From Bretschneidera sinensis (taxonomy: Eukaryota > Streptophyta > Magnoliopsida > Brassicales > Akaniaceae), in contig CM043698.1 in NCBI GenBank assembly GCA_023935145.1, positions 34,923,501-34,987,500 of the forward strand: 64,000 nucleotides of DNA. Direction: 5' to 3'. The notes beneath the pieces are model-generated. The model was not told the origin of the DNA. It searched no databases and was given only the letters and a program-made list of their open reading frames with translations. Both the position numbers and the translations under genes were made by a program. Below, piece by piece: positions 1-15,100 of the stretch. Numbering within the stretch: position 1 is the stretch's first letter; each line of letters starts with the position of its first letter.

Positions 1-111
1 GTGCATGTTCTCATTACATTCTGATGACAAATATTTTGATTTAGTTTTATTGGTATTTTGAGGAACGGTTGGTCGAGCTTTGTTGTATGAGAAAAATTTT
101 CATGCATGCAG

Positions 112-3100
112 CTCATGAAATTGAATGCTTCAAATGATGATGCTGGTAGGAAAATTAAAATGTATGTCGAGAGGTCCATTGAAGCTGCATGCTGGCGGGT
201 GAGTCACTTTTATGAATTCTTCTTTGTGTTATCTTTTTGCTTTCCTTATCATAAAATGAAGTAGATGACAAAGCCCATAGCATTGGATGAAGATTATTTG
301 AGTTTGCATTTGTATTATCTATTTCAATGACTTACTGATAGATTAAGATGAAGTTGATATGTATATATTGTTAGGTCTCAAATACCATAGATATGGAATC
401 TAAAGTAGAAAGGACACATCCTTTGGCTCTGCTTGCAAACGAACTAAGATTGGTCAGTAAAAGAGAGTTAAGTGAGTTCTGCCCGGTGCTGTGTGATTGG
501 TTTCCTGAATGTATGATGATCTCAGCCATGCTGTTGCACCAATTTTATGGGGAAAGACTGGTCCGTTTCTATTTTCAAGTGAAATACAATTACTTTGCGG
601 CTGGTATATTTTTTTGCGCTATCTTTACTGCAATCATTTGTTTGTATATGTAGAAACCATTCCTCAGGGGAGTGTCATCTCTTTCTGAAGATGTTAGATC
701 AGTGCTTCCTGCTGCTGATATGTTGGATCATGACCTGACTCAGTTATATACTTCTGCTTTTGAAGATAACAAGTTGCATAATCCTTTCAACCAAAATTTG
801 AACCATTATCAGGTTAGTTCTTATTTAACTAAAAAACGTTATGAAACATCTTAACATAACATAAAAAGTCCACAGGAATTATTGTGCTGTTTGCATAATA
901 TGTTTTTAATATGCTTCTTCCTACCCCCCCCCCCCCCTTTTGAATTAAGACCCATTTGCATCTTCTCTATTAAACTAAGGAAGTAAATTTTATTTATTCA
1001 GAAAAGCACAGTACACAAAGCAAGGCCCGCTACAAAGCAATAGAGAGGACGCATCATACAACAAAAAAGAACAAAAAGACTAAACAAAAACAGAAACAAC
1101 GGTTGAATATTGATGCTAACTATTGTTTGAAATAAGAAATGTCAATGCCCCATTGATCACATTAAGATTTTTTTCCAGGATTAGCTTCAAGAATCCATCC
1201 CCAAAATTTTGTCTCTCACATCAGCAACAATATTAGAGAAAATGGCATCTGCAGAACAGAAGTCTTTCTGATGCAATCTTCCATTTCTTTCTTGCTATAT
1301 GGGAAAAACATAAGAATTCCAAGCAAATCTGATCATTATAATCTTTCTTGCTTATCTTGCCGCTGTTCATTATTTTTTTCGTAATATGTTGACTGCTTGC
1401 ATATATTTTTTATTCGAAAGAGATGATGATTGGTTATTATTTTCCTGGAATTAGATACCCCTTCAACACAGTATTTTGATAGAATTTTACATGATATTGA
1501 TCGTGTGTTTTGTGTGATCCTATGTCTTTTCATTTTGCAAAGAATGGTATGGACACTGACACAGGTGCCAGTGCTCAAATCACATCCAATATACTTTTGT
1601 GATAGGAAAATCATGTCCATTATACTTGCATGTTGGATGACTATTATCTTGGTACACAGGATTGACAAGATGGTTTTTCTATTCTGGGGATAAAAAAAGT
1701 TGTTTGATTTGGGATCTTTTTTATTTATTTTGCATATGGTAGTTCCAGGGTCCTATCTAACAACTAACAAACAACATTAGTACTAGAATTTTAGTGCTCA
1801 AATGATGTCCATGATGCTGTGTTTAGGAGCTAAAAGTTATAAAATTTCGAAGTGTTCCTCTTATATAGTGTGGGTTGTAGTACGATGTGTTGCCTGCTTC
1901 AGCATAATTTAAATAACGAGTCAGAATTAATTGCCCATTTCCTTTTTGTGCAGATTGGAGAAGTTTCTAGGCCAATCATTCTTGATTGGGTAATTTCTCA
2001 GCATGCTCATACCGTGGAATGGACTGGACGTGCATTTGATCTTGAGGTTGGTTCCCATTGAGTAGGTCTATTTATTTGTTACTTATAAAAAAAAAGTAAG
2101 TTTATTTATTTGTTTATTATTATTTGCTAGGTAGTAGGATGGTGTTCTCATTGCGAGACTATAAAATCTGGAGTTATTCAGTCAAATTATAATTTCATAT
2201 TAGAAAAAGCTGCAAATGAGCTGAAGTGAGGTAGATGTTCTGATATATATTTTTTTGGATAAAGGTGGAAATCTTTATTTATCCAGAAAAAACAGTACAG
2301 AAAGCAGATCAATCTGCTACAGGAAAACAGGTAGAACAAACTACTAACACTAATCTAGAGAGGTGTTTAGCTCCCAATTTGTTGATAGGCTAACATCAAT
2401 GGCAGAATTTCCAAAGTCTTCAACACTTTAGTCTATCTATCACATCTTTAACAATATTATCTAAAACAGCATCACCACTGTGATTGCCTGGTGGTAGAGT
2501 CTGGTGTTCCTTTCTCTCCAAAGATGATAAACTCAAGCATTCCAAGCAAGCTTGAGAATCTGAGCAGATATTGATTTAGCCTTCGAGTACTGAGCCCAAC
2601 TTAATTCATCATCCCAATTTCCTGCTGCATGCCCAGTAATTTCACATCTTTGCAGCACATGGTACCAAACTTCCGTTGAGATACAGAAAGAAGAATAAAT
2701 GATCCCTTGTTTCCTCCTCATTCCGAAGGACACAAGTTGTTTTGACAGTGCGAATTCCCAATGTTTAAGCCTTGTTCTGGTGGTGAGCCTATTCAAAATA
2801 GCAAGCCAAGTTATAAAATTGTGCTTGGGAATATGATTTGTGAACCAGACTAGCTTATGCCATAGGACTTTAGTCTTCTTCCTTTTAACAGCATTCCATG
2901 TGGCCTTAGATTGAATTTGTCCAGAACCAGAAGGGAGCCAAAGAATTTTATCTTCAACTTCTTGATTAGGAAAGGTAGTTCCACAAAAGCGGATTGTATG
3001 CCTGCAAGAGCTTCATATCTAGCAGCGGGCCAATTCCAGAAACCTTCTATAGTAACAGCAGCTACTTTTGCTTGATCTGGAGTTAAGGACTCATATATGA

Positions 3101-6100
3101 TTCTTTTATTATAATGATCAAGCAGTGGCCCCATAGGGTGACAGACTGCCAGTTATCATACCAGATATGGATATTCATTCTGACCATCTCCAATGATGTG
3201 ATTTAACATAGGCTTTGCAAGAGGTCTGATCTTCAATAGTTTCCTCCAGACCCATGAACAATTTGCAGGAGGGCTTACTGACCATAAAATTCTCCCTTTA
3301 AGAATGTAGGATTTAATCAAAGCCACCCATAGCGAACCAGCTTCAACAAACAAAAGCCGAATGTTGCTAAAATGCACAGACAATATACTAAATAAAAAGA
3401 TCTTTAAAACCAAGCCCTCCTAGAGTAACACAAGTCTTTCCAGCTAACTTTTGCTCCTATAGCATTTTTTGCCAAAGGAAGGAGTTACAGACCAATACTT
3501 ACAGTTCTGAGTACCTTTTTTGGTAAGATGAACATCCTGCACCAGAAATGTGTTATGCTAAAAAGCACTGAGGAGCAAAGGAAAGATTTTTGGAAGTTTG
3601 AGCTCAGTTCAAGAGACTATTGCGGAGCTGAAGCTTGAGCTTGCTTTTGTTCAGCTTGCTTCTCAGGCCACCTTAAGAAAATTTCTGTTTCTACTGTGCC
3701 TACTTAACAAGTGGAGGAAAATGGAAGAAGGAAGGATTGAGGTCTAATTCATAGTTACCGGAATCTCTATACCTTCCTTGGAACCGCGATTCGGATCCTA
3801 CATTCCGATTTGTGGTGCATTCGCGCACTGAATCTAAAAAATTGGCGATCCAAATTTTTATTAAGACTGTTAGCTAAAAAAATTTTTAAAAAAATTCTAG
3901 ACACAAGAAATGATTTAAGAGAATGCTCATACTTTATTTTTAAATTATATTTTCTAATTATTATGCTTGTTGACTTCATTATTGTGTCAAAACTCTATAT
4001 CTTCTAAACTATTATTTTGCACACAATTCTATTTATATTGTACTCATAAATATATCTAATATGTTAATTTTATACACTATAAATCATTAATTCTACCCCC
4101 AACGTACCGCGGGGAGGGTAACGTACCACGTTCACATTCCCGTTCCCGTACCACGAACAAGGCGTACCGAGTTCCTGGTAACTATGGTCTAATTCTTTAA
4201 CTTGATTTGGTTCCCAAATAGTGGAAATCAAGAAGAAAATAAAGACCACAAATTTGCGTTTCTTCCATTTTCCTGTACCTTCTATAAAAACCGAATGAAT
4301 AGTGAACTTTTTAGCAACCAAAAAAATGGAATGAAGAGCAAGGATACAAAGCTCTCTAAGAAAATAGGAGATGGAGAGAGAAATCAAGTGCGCCAATTGG
4401 TACCTGTTTACAAATTGTTACCCAAAATCAAAATCATATGAAGAAAAATAGGAAAGCTGATTAGGAAGATGAAAGTAGCTGAGAGAAACTATGAGAACAA
4501 CACTAGTTACAGGCAGATCAGTGAAAACCCAAAGCAACCGGGAGACTAACACCCTAATTCTTGAACTCGTGGACATTAACAATTTTTTTTATAAGTAAAG
4601 ATGTATTATTAAAAAAAACACCTAGGATTGTAACCTAAGAACATAAAACTGCATTCAAGAAAGAAGCTCCACAAAATCTAGGAGATCTTCTTCATTAACA
4701 AAAATTACCCCTTAACCAAAAACTAAGGGTAATAAACCAACCATCCCTAATTTTTTTTATAGACCTCTAAACACTATCAAAAGCCCTTTTATTTCTTTCA
4801 TGCCACACAATCCAAAAATAGAAAAAGGAATCAAGGAATAGGTTTTCTTTAACTCCTTTGAAGCTTGAATGCCGCTTGAATCCAAAGTCTCATCCTGAAC
4901 AGAAACGGAAACCACCCAAGAAATTCCTAACACCCGATAAGCCATTTCCCATAAAGTCCTAGCCAAATAACACAACAAAAGATGATTAACGATCGGCCAT
5001 TCCTTTAAAATGTGGCACTAGCTAACACTCACATTCCCTTTCTTCTGAAGATTGTCCAACGTTAAGATTCTCCACAAACTTTTCGGCGGCATGCCTGTGA
5101 ATGGAGGCCAGTTTATATGGGCTTTGGTTCAATTATTGGTCATGCCTTTGTCTTAGGCTTGAGTTTTGCATTTTTTTTATTGACATCCAGCTACACAGAG
5201 ATCATCCTAAGATCATCCTAGGATGAGGTATACCAGCTTTATCGTAAGATAACACCTTTAGGTGGAGCCTGAAACACCACTGAGCCACATTGCTGAAATC
5301 CAAAGCTGGCTAGCCGATTTGCACACTGATTGCCCTGTCTAAAGCATGTTGGATGTGGCATTCCGATCTTGAGACATGAGCTCTTTGCGCTGTGAAACTA
5401 GAGTCCATTTTGTATGGTCTTTCTCAACACCCTTAAACCCGAATTCAATGTCAACTGCGACCCATGCTTCAATGTCCGTCACTCTGATCTGTCATTATGG
5501 CACCGGCCGATATTATATTAAAAATTTCCAAGCTATTCTAATTATCCACAGTTACCCCTAAATACGCTCGAACTCCTGCCATTTCCAGGTTTTCCTTTGA
5601 ACAATTGTCAATGTTTATCTTGACCCAATTTGCATTAGAGCATGCCGTAGTATAAATTACAGAAGAAGAAGAAAAGAAGAGCGTATCCAAATGAAGAGGA
5701 CACCCAATTTTTCTCACTCTGGAAAGTGGAAAATAATAAACCAAGCTGACTTTGCCATTCAAGAGGAGCCTGAGCAGCTTGTAGCAGTGTTACTCATTTG
5801 CAGCCCTGACAAGGAGAGGAATGGGAGACAAAAAGAGTAATCTAGAAGAGGAAAACTTTCTTTTTTATCAATAAAGATAATATTCTGTATATATGGCACC
5901 AAGGGGGTGCAACCCATAAATTCCCTTCGGGAACTATAGATTGCAAGCGCTACTTTACATTATTTTGCCTTTATCTAGCTACATTTACTTAATGAAATGA
6001 GTGAATCCCAACTTGACGGGAAGTATTTTCTGGCTCGTGTTTCAATTTGCATGTGCTTATTACGGACAAATAATTTGGTTATGTTCCTATGTTATACGTA

Positions 6101-9100
6101 CGTTTCTGTTTCGGTTCAAGTATGAAAACCAGTTTTTTAACAGTAATTTATATAAATGAGCATATGCAAGTTCTTTGGGACAAGGACAGACTACCACCAA
6201 GTTTAAAATTATATTAAATGTTTAAAATTTTCCAATTATAGGCAGGCCTGATCTGATGCATGTGCTGGCTGGCTATACGATGTTTGTTATTAATACGCTT
6301 GGGTGTGCTTTCAAAAATTGAGGTGCCAAATTTGGTAAATGTTAGGGATATAATTATATAACTTTGGAACTAGGTGAGGTGCTTAGCTTTGTTAGGCATG
6401 CTCATAGGTATTGATCGATAACCATCTCTTTCCTTCTGTTAGTGGAGACATGCATGTATCTTTTTAAACATGTCCAAGGTTGAGTGTGTGGTAGATCTGG
6501 CTTCCTGAATGCTTTGTTCTTGATTACTTAAGCAAGTTGCTTTATGTAGACCTAGCCATTAAAAAGGCAATTCACTTGATCTAGCATGTAAAAATCTTTT
6601 CACTAGCGTTAAAGGACATCTACATGAGATAACATTAAGGAATGAATTTATGGCGTTTGGTCGAAAACCACTTTTTTTAACAGTATTTACAAATAATATT
6701 TTTTTCTCTAGCTCTCTCTCTCTATTATTTTATTGACATCAACAAAAATTAGATGGCTGGACACAAAGTATTTCTGATTTATGCTGTGCAGGATTGGGAG
6801 CCTTTGTCATTTCAACAAAGACAAGCTGCATCAATAATTGAAGTTTTTAGGATTATAGAGGAGGTATACATCATTCCTGAGACATTTATTTGGCAATCCT
6901 TCACAATAATTATGCAAGCTACATTTCAATCCAGCGAGCCTTACTGATGGTTTAAATTGAGAGTGCTTTGGGAAGAAGTTGCTCTTTGCGGGTTCTTTTA
7001 CCCATTGCACTTGGGAACTTCTCTCGTCATACTCAAGAATTTTCGTTTTTCCTGCCAAAAAGAATATGAATACTAGCACAACCTTTTTTCATATCTTGGT
7101 GCATCTTGCTTTTACTGCTTCCTATGCTAATTAATCTAATTTGACGTTCTTTTTTTTGAGTTGCCTTTGCTGTTGTTTCATCAAGTCTTTATTGTATCCA
7201 ACTTCATTTGCAGACCGTGGATCAATTCTTTGGCTTGGATCTCCCTATGGATATCACACATTTACAAGCTCTTCTATCTGTTATTTATCATAGCTTGGAT
7301 GCCTATTTGCTGAGAGTTCTCAACCAGTTAGGTATTGTACATGATTTCTACCAGCATATTTGTGATTGGATTGGCCGTTATCCTTTGATGTTCTGAGTTT
7401 GGGTTTGAGACTACCTTAATGTACAGTTGAGTGAAGCTCTAAGGAGGCTTTTAATTATTAGGCCTTCATTTTTTTCCTACTTATGGGGTCAGGCATCTGG
7501 GTGAAGGCTTCCTTATGGGGCCTTACTTGAAAATGTTTTTGGTAGATTTTTTCTCCCCTTTCATGTTGCTTCTTTAGAAGTATAATGATGGGTTCCGAGT
7601 TGAATGAGATTCGGGCTTGGAGTGGCTTGAAAGCTTCCAAGTAGGTCAAGAAAGCATTGCTTCTGATTCCACATTCTATTTTTTGGATTGTGTGGAGAGA
7701 AAGGAACTGGAGGGCGTTTGATGATGTTGAGAGACCTATTGGGGTTATTAGAGATAGTTGGTACCTTCAATTTTTAGTTTAGAGGGAATTTTTTTGTAAA
7801 TAATGAGGGGTTACTAGATTTTGTGGATTTCCTTAATTGTAATTAGCTTTTGGCTTTGTGTTGCACTTTCTTGGTGCTTTTCTAATAAAAAATATTACTT
7901 ATAAAAAAAGGTACAATGATGATGATGCTAGAAGTGCATCGTAGCAATTTGTTAAAAAATACATCAGCCATTAATTGAGTTATATTTTTCTCCTCTTACT
8001 GTACTGAAGCTGATTTACTGGGTTTAGATGTAAATGTTTTCGATTGCCATTTATTTTTTGTTCTAAAATATATTTAATTTAGTTAGAATGTTCATTCGCT
8101 TTGGCTTTTTCGTCATGCTGAACACTATATACACATATCATTGACTAATTCTCTTTTGATTTTTAATAAGGTGTGTCTTTGGATTTTTTTTTTTCAAGAA
8201 ACACTCGTGTTCGTTAATTTTATGTTGATAATAGTTATGCAGGATGAAACTGATGATGAAGTATTATTTCTACTACATCTCTAGTGTTAGATAATGTTTA
8301 GGATAAAGTTCAATAAGTTCTTTGCACTTTGGGGATTTCTTGCTTGCTTATCCTGAGATTTAGAACTCAAACTCCAATTTTTTTTAGTTAATGTGCCCTG
8401 TCTTGTCCAGAGAAAATCAAAGCTAATCATTATGTGTAGCGTAGTGGCATGCTTGATTTTTTTGCCCAACATCCTTATTCATGCAGGTTAATATCAATGT
8501 TATTAGCTAGGAGCAGAGCTTCTGCCCAAGGAGTCACATTCTTGAAATCTTTTTTTGAGTTGTATTAAATTCTCTTTGTTATTATCAAATTTATGGGAAC
8601 CATATTTCTGCCAGAAGGTTTTTTTGTCCCTTTCTAAAAGAAATTATTGAGGATCTTTTTAGGTTATGATGCATCTTTTTCTTATAACTGGACCTGGTTT
8701 TACTTATTTCCACTTATCTTTGTATGTTTTTCTGAGTTATTTGAATAGGAATTTATAAATAGTCTTAACGAATAACATTCTAGATAATCAATATAATTGA
8801 TATAACTGTTGATAATACCTAGTTTAGTGTAAAATATTGATCATGGTACCTGTAATATTGCAGTTGAGAAGAATTATCTTTACCCATCAGCTCCTCCTTT
8901 AACTCGTTTTACGGAGACAGTTATTTCAGTAATGAAGAAGAAGTTGCTTGAGTGTACAGTTTTGGATGACAACGTCATTAATAAACTGAATGAACTGACA
9001 ATATCGAAACTCTGCATCAGGTTGAATACTCTTCAGGTATGTGTTGTTCGATTACTTAATGACTGTAAAGTGTAAATCCATATGCTTTTACAGTTGATTT

Positions 9101-12100
9101 TGCAGGGTAAAGAGGAAAATCTTATTCTTTAAATGCTGTACACGGGTTGGCACCCCCTTGGTTCCATACTGCCATCTTAAACTCTTAATAGATTCCTGTT
9201 TCATTGATAAAAAAAGAAAGAATTATGCTTTAAATGCTCCCAAATTTTAATTGGTAAATATAATTTTCTCATTGTTTTTCCTTTGTTTTAAAAGATGTTG
9301 ACATAATCTTTGGGATGAATTGAAAAATAAAACAAGTGCCTCGTCATTTTAATTAAGAAGTATCTATTGAGGTTGAGTAATAGATCAGCTGAAAAAAAAT
9401 GTTCCAGAAATTTTTAGGAACTGAATGCAATATAAAGCTTTAGAAGAGGTCTGGTAATGCTTATAAATGCTTGGAAATAATCAGTATTTAATCTTGATTC
9501 TCTGACATGTAGTTCTTCTAATCTAAATTTTTTATACTTTAAACAGCTTTCTTTTTATTTTGTTTTGGTTTTTGATAAATTTTTCAAACTACATGTTCAA
9601 AATTATAACGTGTGAATGATCAGAAAAAAATTATAACGTGTGATTTAAGGACTCTCAATATAACCAAATGTATTATTTCAAAGTCTCTTTTTGGATCTTT
9701 ACTGAATTGAAATTCCGGGTCTAATAATAGGTTAATTACTTGGGCAGCTAGTTTACGTTAGAGGTCAACCCAGACTTAAGCTGTGGTGTTAGTCCTGATT
9801 TTTAATGCAGCTGAAATTGAGATTCAACTTGAGGCTACTCATTCCATGCCCAGCTGGTGCTTAGTTTTCTAAACTCAGGTCAGGGCTTTAGGATTAGGTT
9901 GACTTGGGGTTGGATCAGGATGGTTGAATTAGGTTGCTATTATTTTGTTTACAAATCTGATAGTATTCACTCCTTCACTTAGAAAATTTAGTAACTTTCA
10001 ATTCATCCTGAAATGGACTAAAATATTTGAAATACAAGAACTTAACGAATTTTTGATCCATTTCGTTTTCCCTATCTTAATTGATAAACTACTATTACTT
10101 GTTAACAGTAACACATTATATTATTAAAACTATGAATGAAAGTTTTTGGTTCGTTTTGGGCGGTTGGGGTTTTAGCTCTAGCTCAGTCCTTGTTAAGGTC
10201 AGGTTAAGAAATCTCAAGCCAAGTGCTGCACAAGATAATCACAACATAAACTTGCCCAATGTTCGGTTTAGGCTGGAGTTTAAGCAGGCTAACCGACCTA
10301 TGTTACAGTCCTACTTCTATTGTTTCTTAAGGTTTTGCACTTTTTCCTAGTTATATCCGTAATTTTGGAATGATATAAGATACATTCTTTACTTTTTTCT
10401 GATCTAGATCTTCAACTCGGTATCAATTATGAAGCTTTTGAACCAATTTCATAATTTTCTTCTCTGCATAATGTTTTGTTATCTCATGCAGTATATCCAC
10501 AAAAAAAATGACATACTTGAGGATGGCATTAAAAAATCCTGGGCACTTGTCAGACCTTCTCTTACTCAGAGATTGGGTAAGTTCTGTTTGTATGTGGTTG
10601 TGGATGGAAACCTACAATTAATGGTTTCCTTGATTTCATGAATGTTTGTCTTGTTTATTCTGCAAGTCAATATAATATAGTTAACTTATTTTTGTTTTAC
10701 AAGTAAAATATTATAAAAACAGAACCAAAGGGGTGCAACCAAAAAAAACTATACAAGAAAGAAGCTCCACAAATTATATGAGGTCATCCTCATTTACAAA
10801 ATAATTACCTTTGAACTAAAAATTAAGGGTATTAAACCATCCATCCTTAATAGACTCAATTGACCTTTTAATACTATCAAAAACCCTCGTATTCTTTTCT
10901 TTCCACACGATAAAAAACTAGAAAGGGGGATCAATGAGTGGGCTCTCTTTAACTCTTTAGAAGCTTGGCTGCCACTCCATACCTAAATTGCATCACGAAC
11001 GAAACCGGACACCACCCAAGAAATGCCCAAAACACAATAGATCATTTCCCATAAATGCCTAGCCAATGAGCAGCACAACAAAAGATGATCAATTGGCTCG
11101 GCCATTCCTTTGCAAATTTAGCACCGATTAACAAGCACCTTCTCCCTCTCTTGAAGATTGGCAGTTGTTAGAATTTTCTTCCAAGATGCATCCCATGCAA
11201 AGAAACTAACTTTTTTGGCACATAAGATCTCCAAATGGCTTCCTAGGGAAGTTATACATGCCTTCCATTGGTAGGCCATCAACAAGAATCTTATAAAAGA
11301 TCTAACATCAAACCCTTCTCCAAGTTTAACTTCCAATTAACCGTATTCTCTCTATTCAAATCACACCTTGTTTTACTTATAAAAGAAACGAGATCTCAAA
11401 AAATTTCCCACGCAGTCAAGCTACTAATCATGGACATTACGGCAAAACGGAACATCCCACAAAATCAAAGAGTTGGACACGAAGAGGCAGGAACTAATAA
11501 GAGCATCCTTATCTCTCACAATAACATACACATCCAAGAATTACTCCTGCAAAGAGGTATCGCCACACCAAACATCACGCCAAAGGGATCGCTTCACCAT
11601 TACCCACCACAAAAGACACGTGAGGGAAAAAGAAGTCCCACCCTTTCAGAATCCATTTCTAAACCCCCACACCATAGACTCCTATCCCCTCCTTTAACAT
11701 CGTATTTAGCACAAATTTCCTTTCTCTAAAGATGGCCTCTCTCACTTACAAACCTCCAAAGACAAACTTTCCAAGCAAGGCTTGGTTGAACAAAACGAGT
11801 GATTTGAGGCTTAATCCCCCGCCCTTTTTTCAAAAGGTTGTTTTACCAACATAATTAACTCATTGAATGAAAGAGGTAATAAAACTAGGTTTTACCACGA
11901 GGAATTGCATGAAAAGGTTTAAAAGGAGCAGCTAAGTGAGCACAACAATGCATAAATGAAAATACCTTTGAAAACACCACCAACATGGACATGAGTTTTT
12001 TGAAGTATGCAGTGACACCAGCTCCTTTCTTAGCAAAGAACATCGGTACACATCAGCTATTCAGGCAGTTACATGAAAGAACATTCCATCTTCCTTCTTT

Positions 12101-15100
12101 TAGGTGGTAGGTCTTCTTTAGGTTCTCAACCAGCTTCGTATTAGATTACATCAGAATCAGCCTTCCTCTGAAACATATGGCTTTCCAACTAAAAGGACTT
12201 GTTAGTATCATCAGTAGGTCTCTGATTTCTGGAGATGGAAGGAATAATATTTTCTTTTTTGTTTCCTGTAATTTCTCCAACATCTTGAGTTTTTTCGAAA
12301 CCTGCTAATTATTGTGTAAAACATTTTCTGTGTTCCTCTCCTCTTCCTTCTCTTTCATCTTAATTTTTTTTCTCAACCTTATTTTTTCTTCCTCTTTATT
12401 CTTTAAATATCATTTTAACTAACCCATCAAGGAATTGCCACATATTTAGTTGCTTTTACTCTTAAAATATGATGCTTACCTCTCTTGGGATCTTTTGGAG
12501 ACTGCTTTTTGTGTTTTGGGAATATCTTGGGTGATGACCAGTTCCATCCAAGATGAGATTTGGGCTTGGAGTGGGTTTGAGAAATTCGAAAGAAGTGAGA
12601 AAGGCCTATTGCTTAATTCCACTCTCTATTTTTGGGTTGGTGTGGAATGAAAGGAATAGGAGGTCTTTGATGGAGTGGAAAAATCGGTTGTATCCAGCAA
12701 GGAGGGGTGGTTTAACACACTTAGGTTTTGGTTTAAGGGGAATTTTTTCGTAATTGAAGAATAAATTTCTAGAATTAATCGAATTCCTATCTTGTAAATA
12801 GTTCCTCGTGTAAATGGGTTGCACCCCCTTTGTTCTATATATACAGCTTTTATTAATAAAAAATGCATACCTCGATCAGTACTTTATTTTGATCATGGGT
12901 GCTGGAGGGAATTTGACCATGAGACATACGTTTTTTTTCCACATTTACTCTTTAAAAGAAAAATGGCTGCTGGATGGAACCACCAGTGGGCTGATTATGA
13001 TCAATATTGGAGTAGTTAATCTGGTTGGGCATGTGTGCATTAACTTCTGATCACAACTTCCTGTAATTTTTTTAATGGTCATTATTTGAAGGAGATGTTA
13101 GACTTCTGTGAACTAACAAGAGTGAAGATATGTACAATGTAATGCTTATTCTGTTAACGGGGTAAGAAATTTGGAACATCATGTTACTTAAGATAATCAT
13201 TTGCTTGTGAATTACGGAAAAACAATATTGATGCTAGCAAGATTTGGATGATGACATATGCAGATTCTTTCCTCTTTTTTTCATTTCTTTCTTCTTTATC
13301 TTGAGTTAAAAGTTCTCTTCTTTTTGCACCTTTTCTGGAAGATGAAAATCATTTGACTATTTTTTTCCATTTCTTTTCTATTCATTTTGCTTGGTAAAAA
13401 TCCTCTTTTCTTTTGTAGTTTTTCTGGTGGAGGAAAATTTATTGACCACTGAAGTAATTCATGTATTATGGTCTTAATGATATTCTTCATGTCTTCTAGC
13501 AGAAAAGGAACCTACAGAAACTTCAGAGAGAAATTTGTTCATGCATAGTGAAGCAGTGGATGAACTATTTGCAACAACCTTCAACAGCATCAGGGATACT
13601 ACGACGAATGCTATCAACAAAATTTGTGACCTTATTGGTGAGCTAATAAACTTTTTTTTATCTACAATCCCTCACCACCAATAAGATTGCCGATGAGGCG
13701 ATAAATTAAGCTTTTAAAATTTTATTCAACTTCTAGAGTTTATTTCTCTAATTATCTCAATTCTGAAGTTTATTACCTTGTCCTACAAAGGTTAATCTGA
13801 TGGACTATCTCACTGTATATGCAGAACACATCATGAGTATGTATGTGTGTTTGTCTTGTCTGCCAGTAATGATACACACGTGAGTCAACACTATCAATCA
13901 AAGGATCAAGTATATATATGTCTCATGTGTAACTATATTCCCCTTTTTGTTTATGCACAATCTGACATTAAGATACGTGACAGACTGACTCAGATCAACA
14001 GTAAGTTTAATATGTTCACTAGATGTTGAATTCCTGATTGGTGTTTGTGGCTTTCCTTCCATCTGTGAATATAGCACAATAGCTAAAATTGGAAAGATGA
14101 ATGAACTCATCTTTTCCACTGCACTGTTCCTTACTCTCTCTCTTTTTTTGGGGTTGTTTTTGCTTGGCTTGTTTCCTTGCTACAGATCTAGAAGCAGGAA
14201 TATCCAGTATGTAAGGTCAACAGGATGATTCTGGGCTCTTGGTGCAACCTAATTTGCAGTATATTACTCTTTCTTTCTCATGTCAATAGGTTACTACTCT
14301 CAGAGTTGCAATATTCTAAAGACTGGTGTCCAAAAACCCAAAAGTATCTAGATTTTGATAGACTTAGAAGATCAAAGAAAAGTCTTTTTTGTAGGGTACT
14401 CTTTAGATGTTCCCTCCCATCACAAAGAGGGAAGGAAAAACAATCAAGCATATCAACTTGTCAGCAAGACTTTATGCTTCTATGAATCTCCAAATATTGG
14501 AAGAAATATTGCACAATGGGTATCCAGGCTTGTGTATGAAGAATGAGGAAGAAAAGGCATTGATAAGAGGAGAATGAAAGGAGTTCTAGACTATGGAATT
14601 GGTCCTGCCTGCTGGGCTAAATCTCTTTCTCTCTCTCAGGCACTTACAAGCAATGTAGCTTGCAAATAAGGGATAATATCTCCATTACCCTCAGTTTAAA
14701 CTTCAACATTTTAATTTGTTTTGGATGTCCTAAACAGTAACATGCTCTGGAATCATTTAGAACTTTTGTGACTGGCAGGAAGTACTAATTTGTATTACTT
14801 GCTTATTTATTATGTTGGTTCTTCTTATTGTTCATCATGCTAATTGTTCTTTTACTTCCAAGGGTTAAATTTGGTACAAAAGAACCAATCAGTTATGTAG
14901 CATCCTAAACAATATTAATCCCTTAATTTACCATGTAATCTCAATTCGTCACATTTACTTGGCATTTGACGCTGACAAAGAATTAAGATTGATTTCTTTT
15001 TATCGAATATGACTTCTAGGAGCGAGAGTTGTATTTTGGGATCTGAGAGACATGTTCCTGTTACACTTATATCGTGGTAATGTTGAAAGTGCTCGCTTGG

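Noticed and set aside
11268..11729. 153-codon plus-strand open frame
   Set aside because: It lies opposite recognisable LINE ORF2 blocks and resembles no protein; treated as a shadow.
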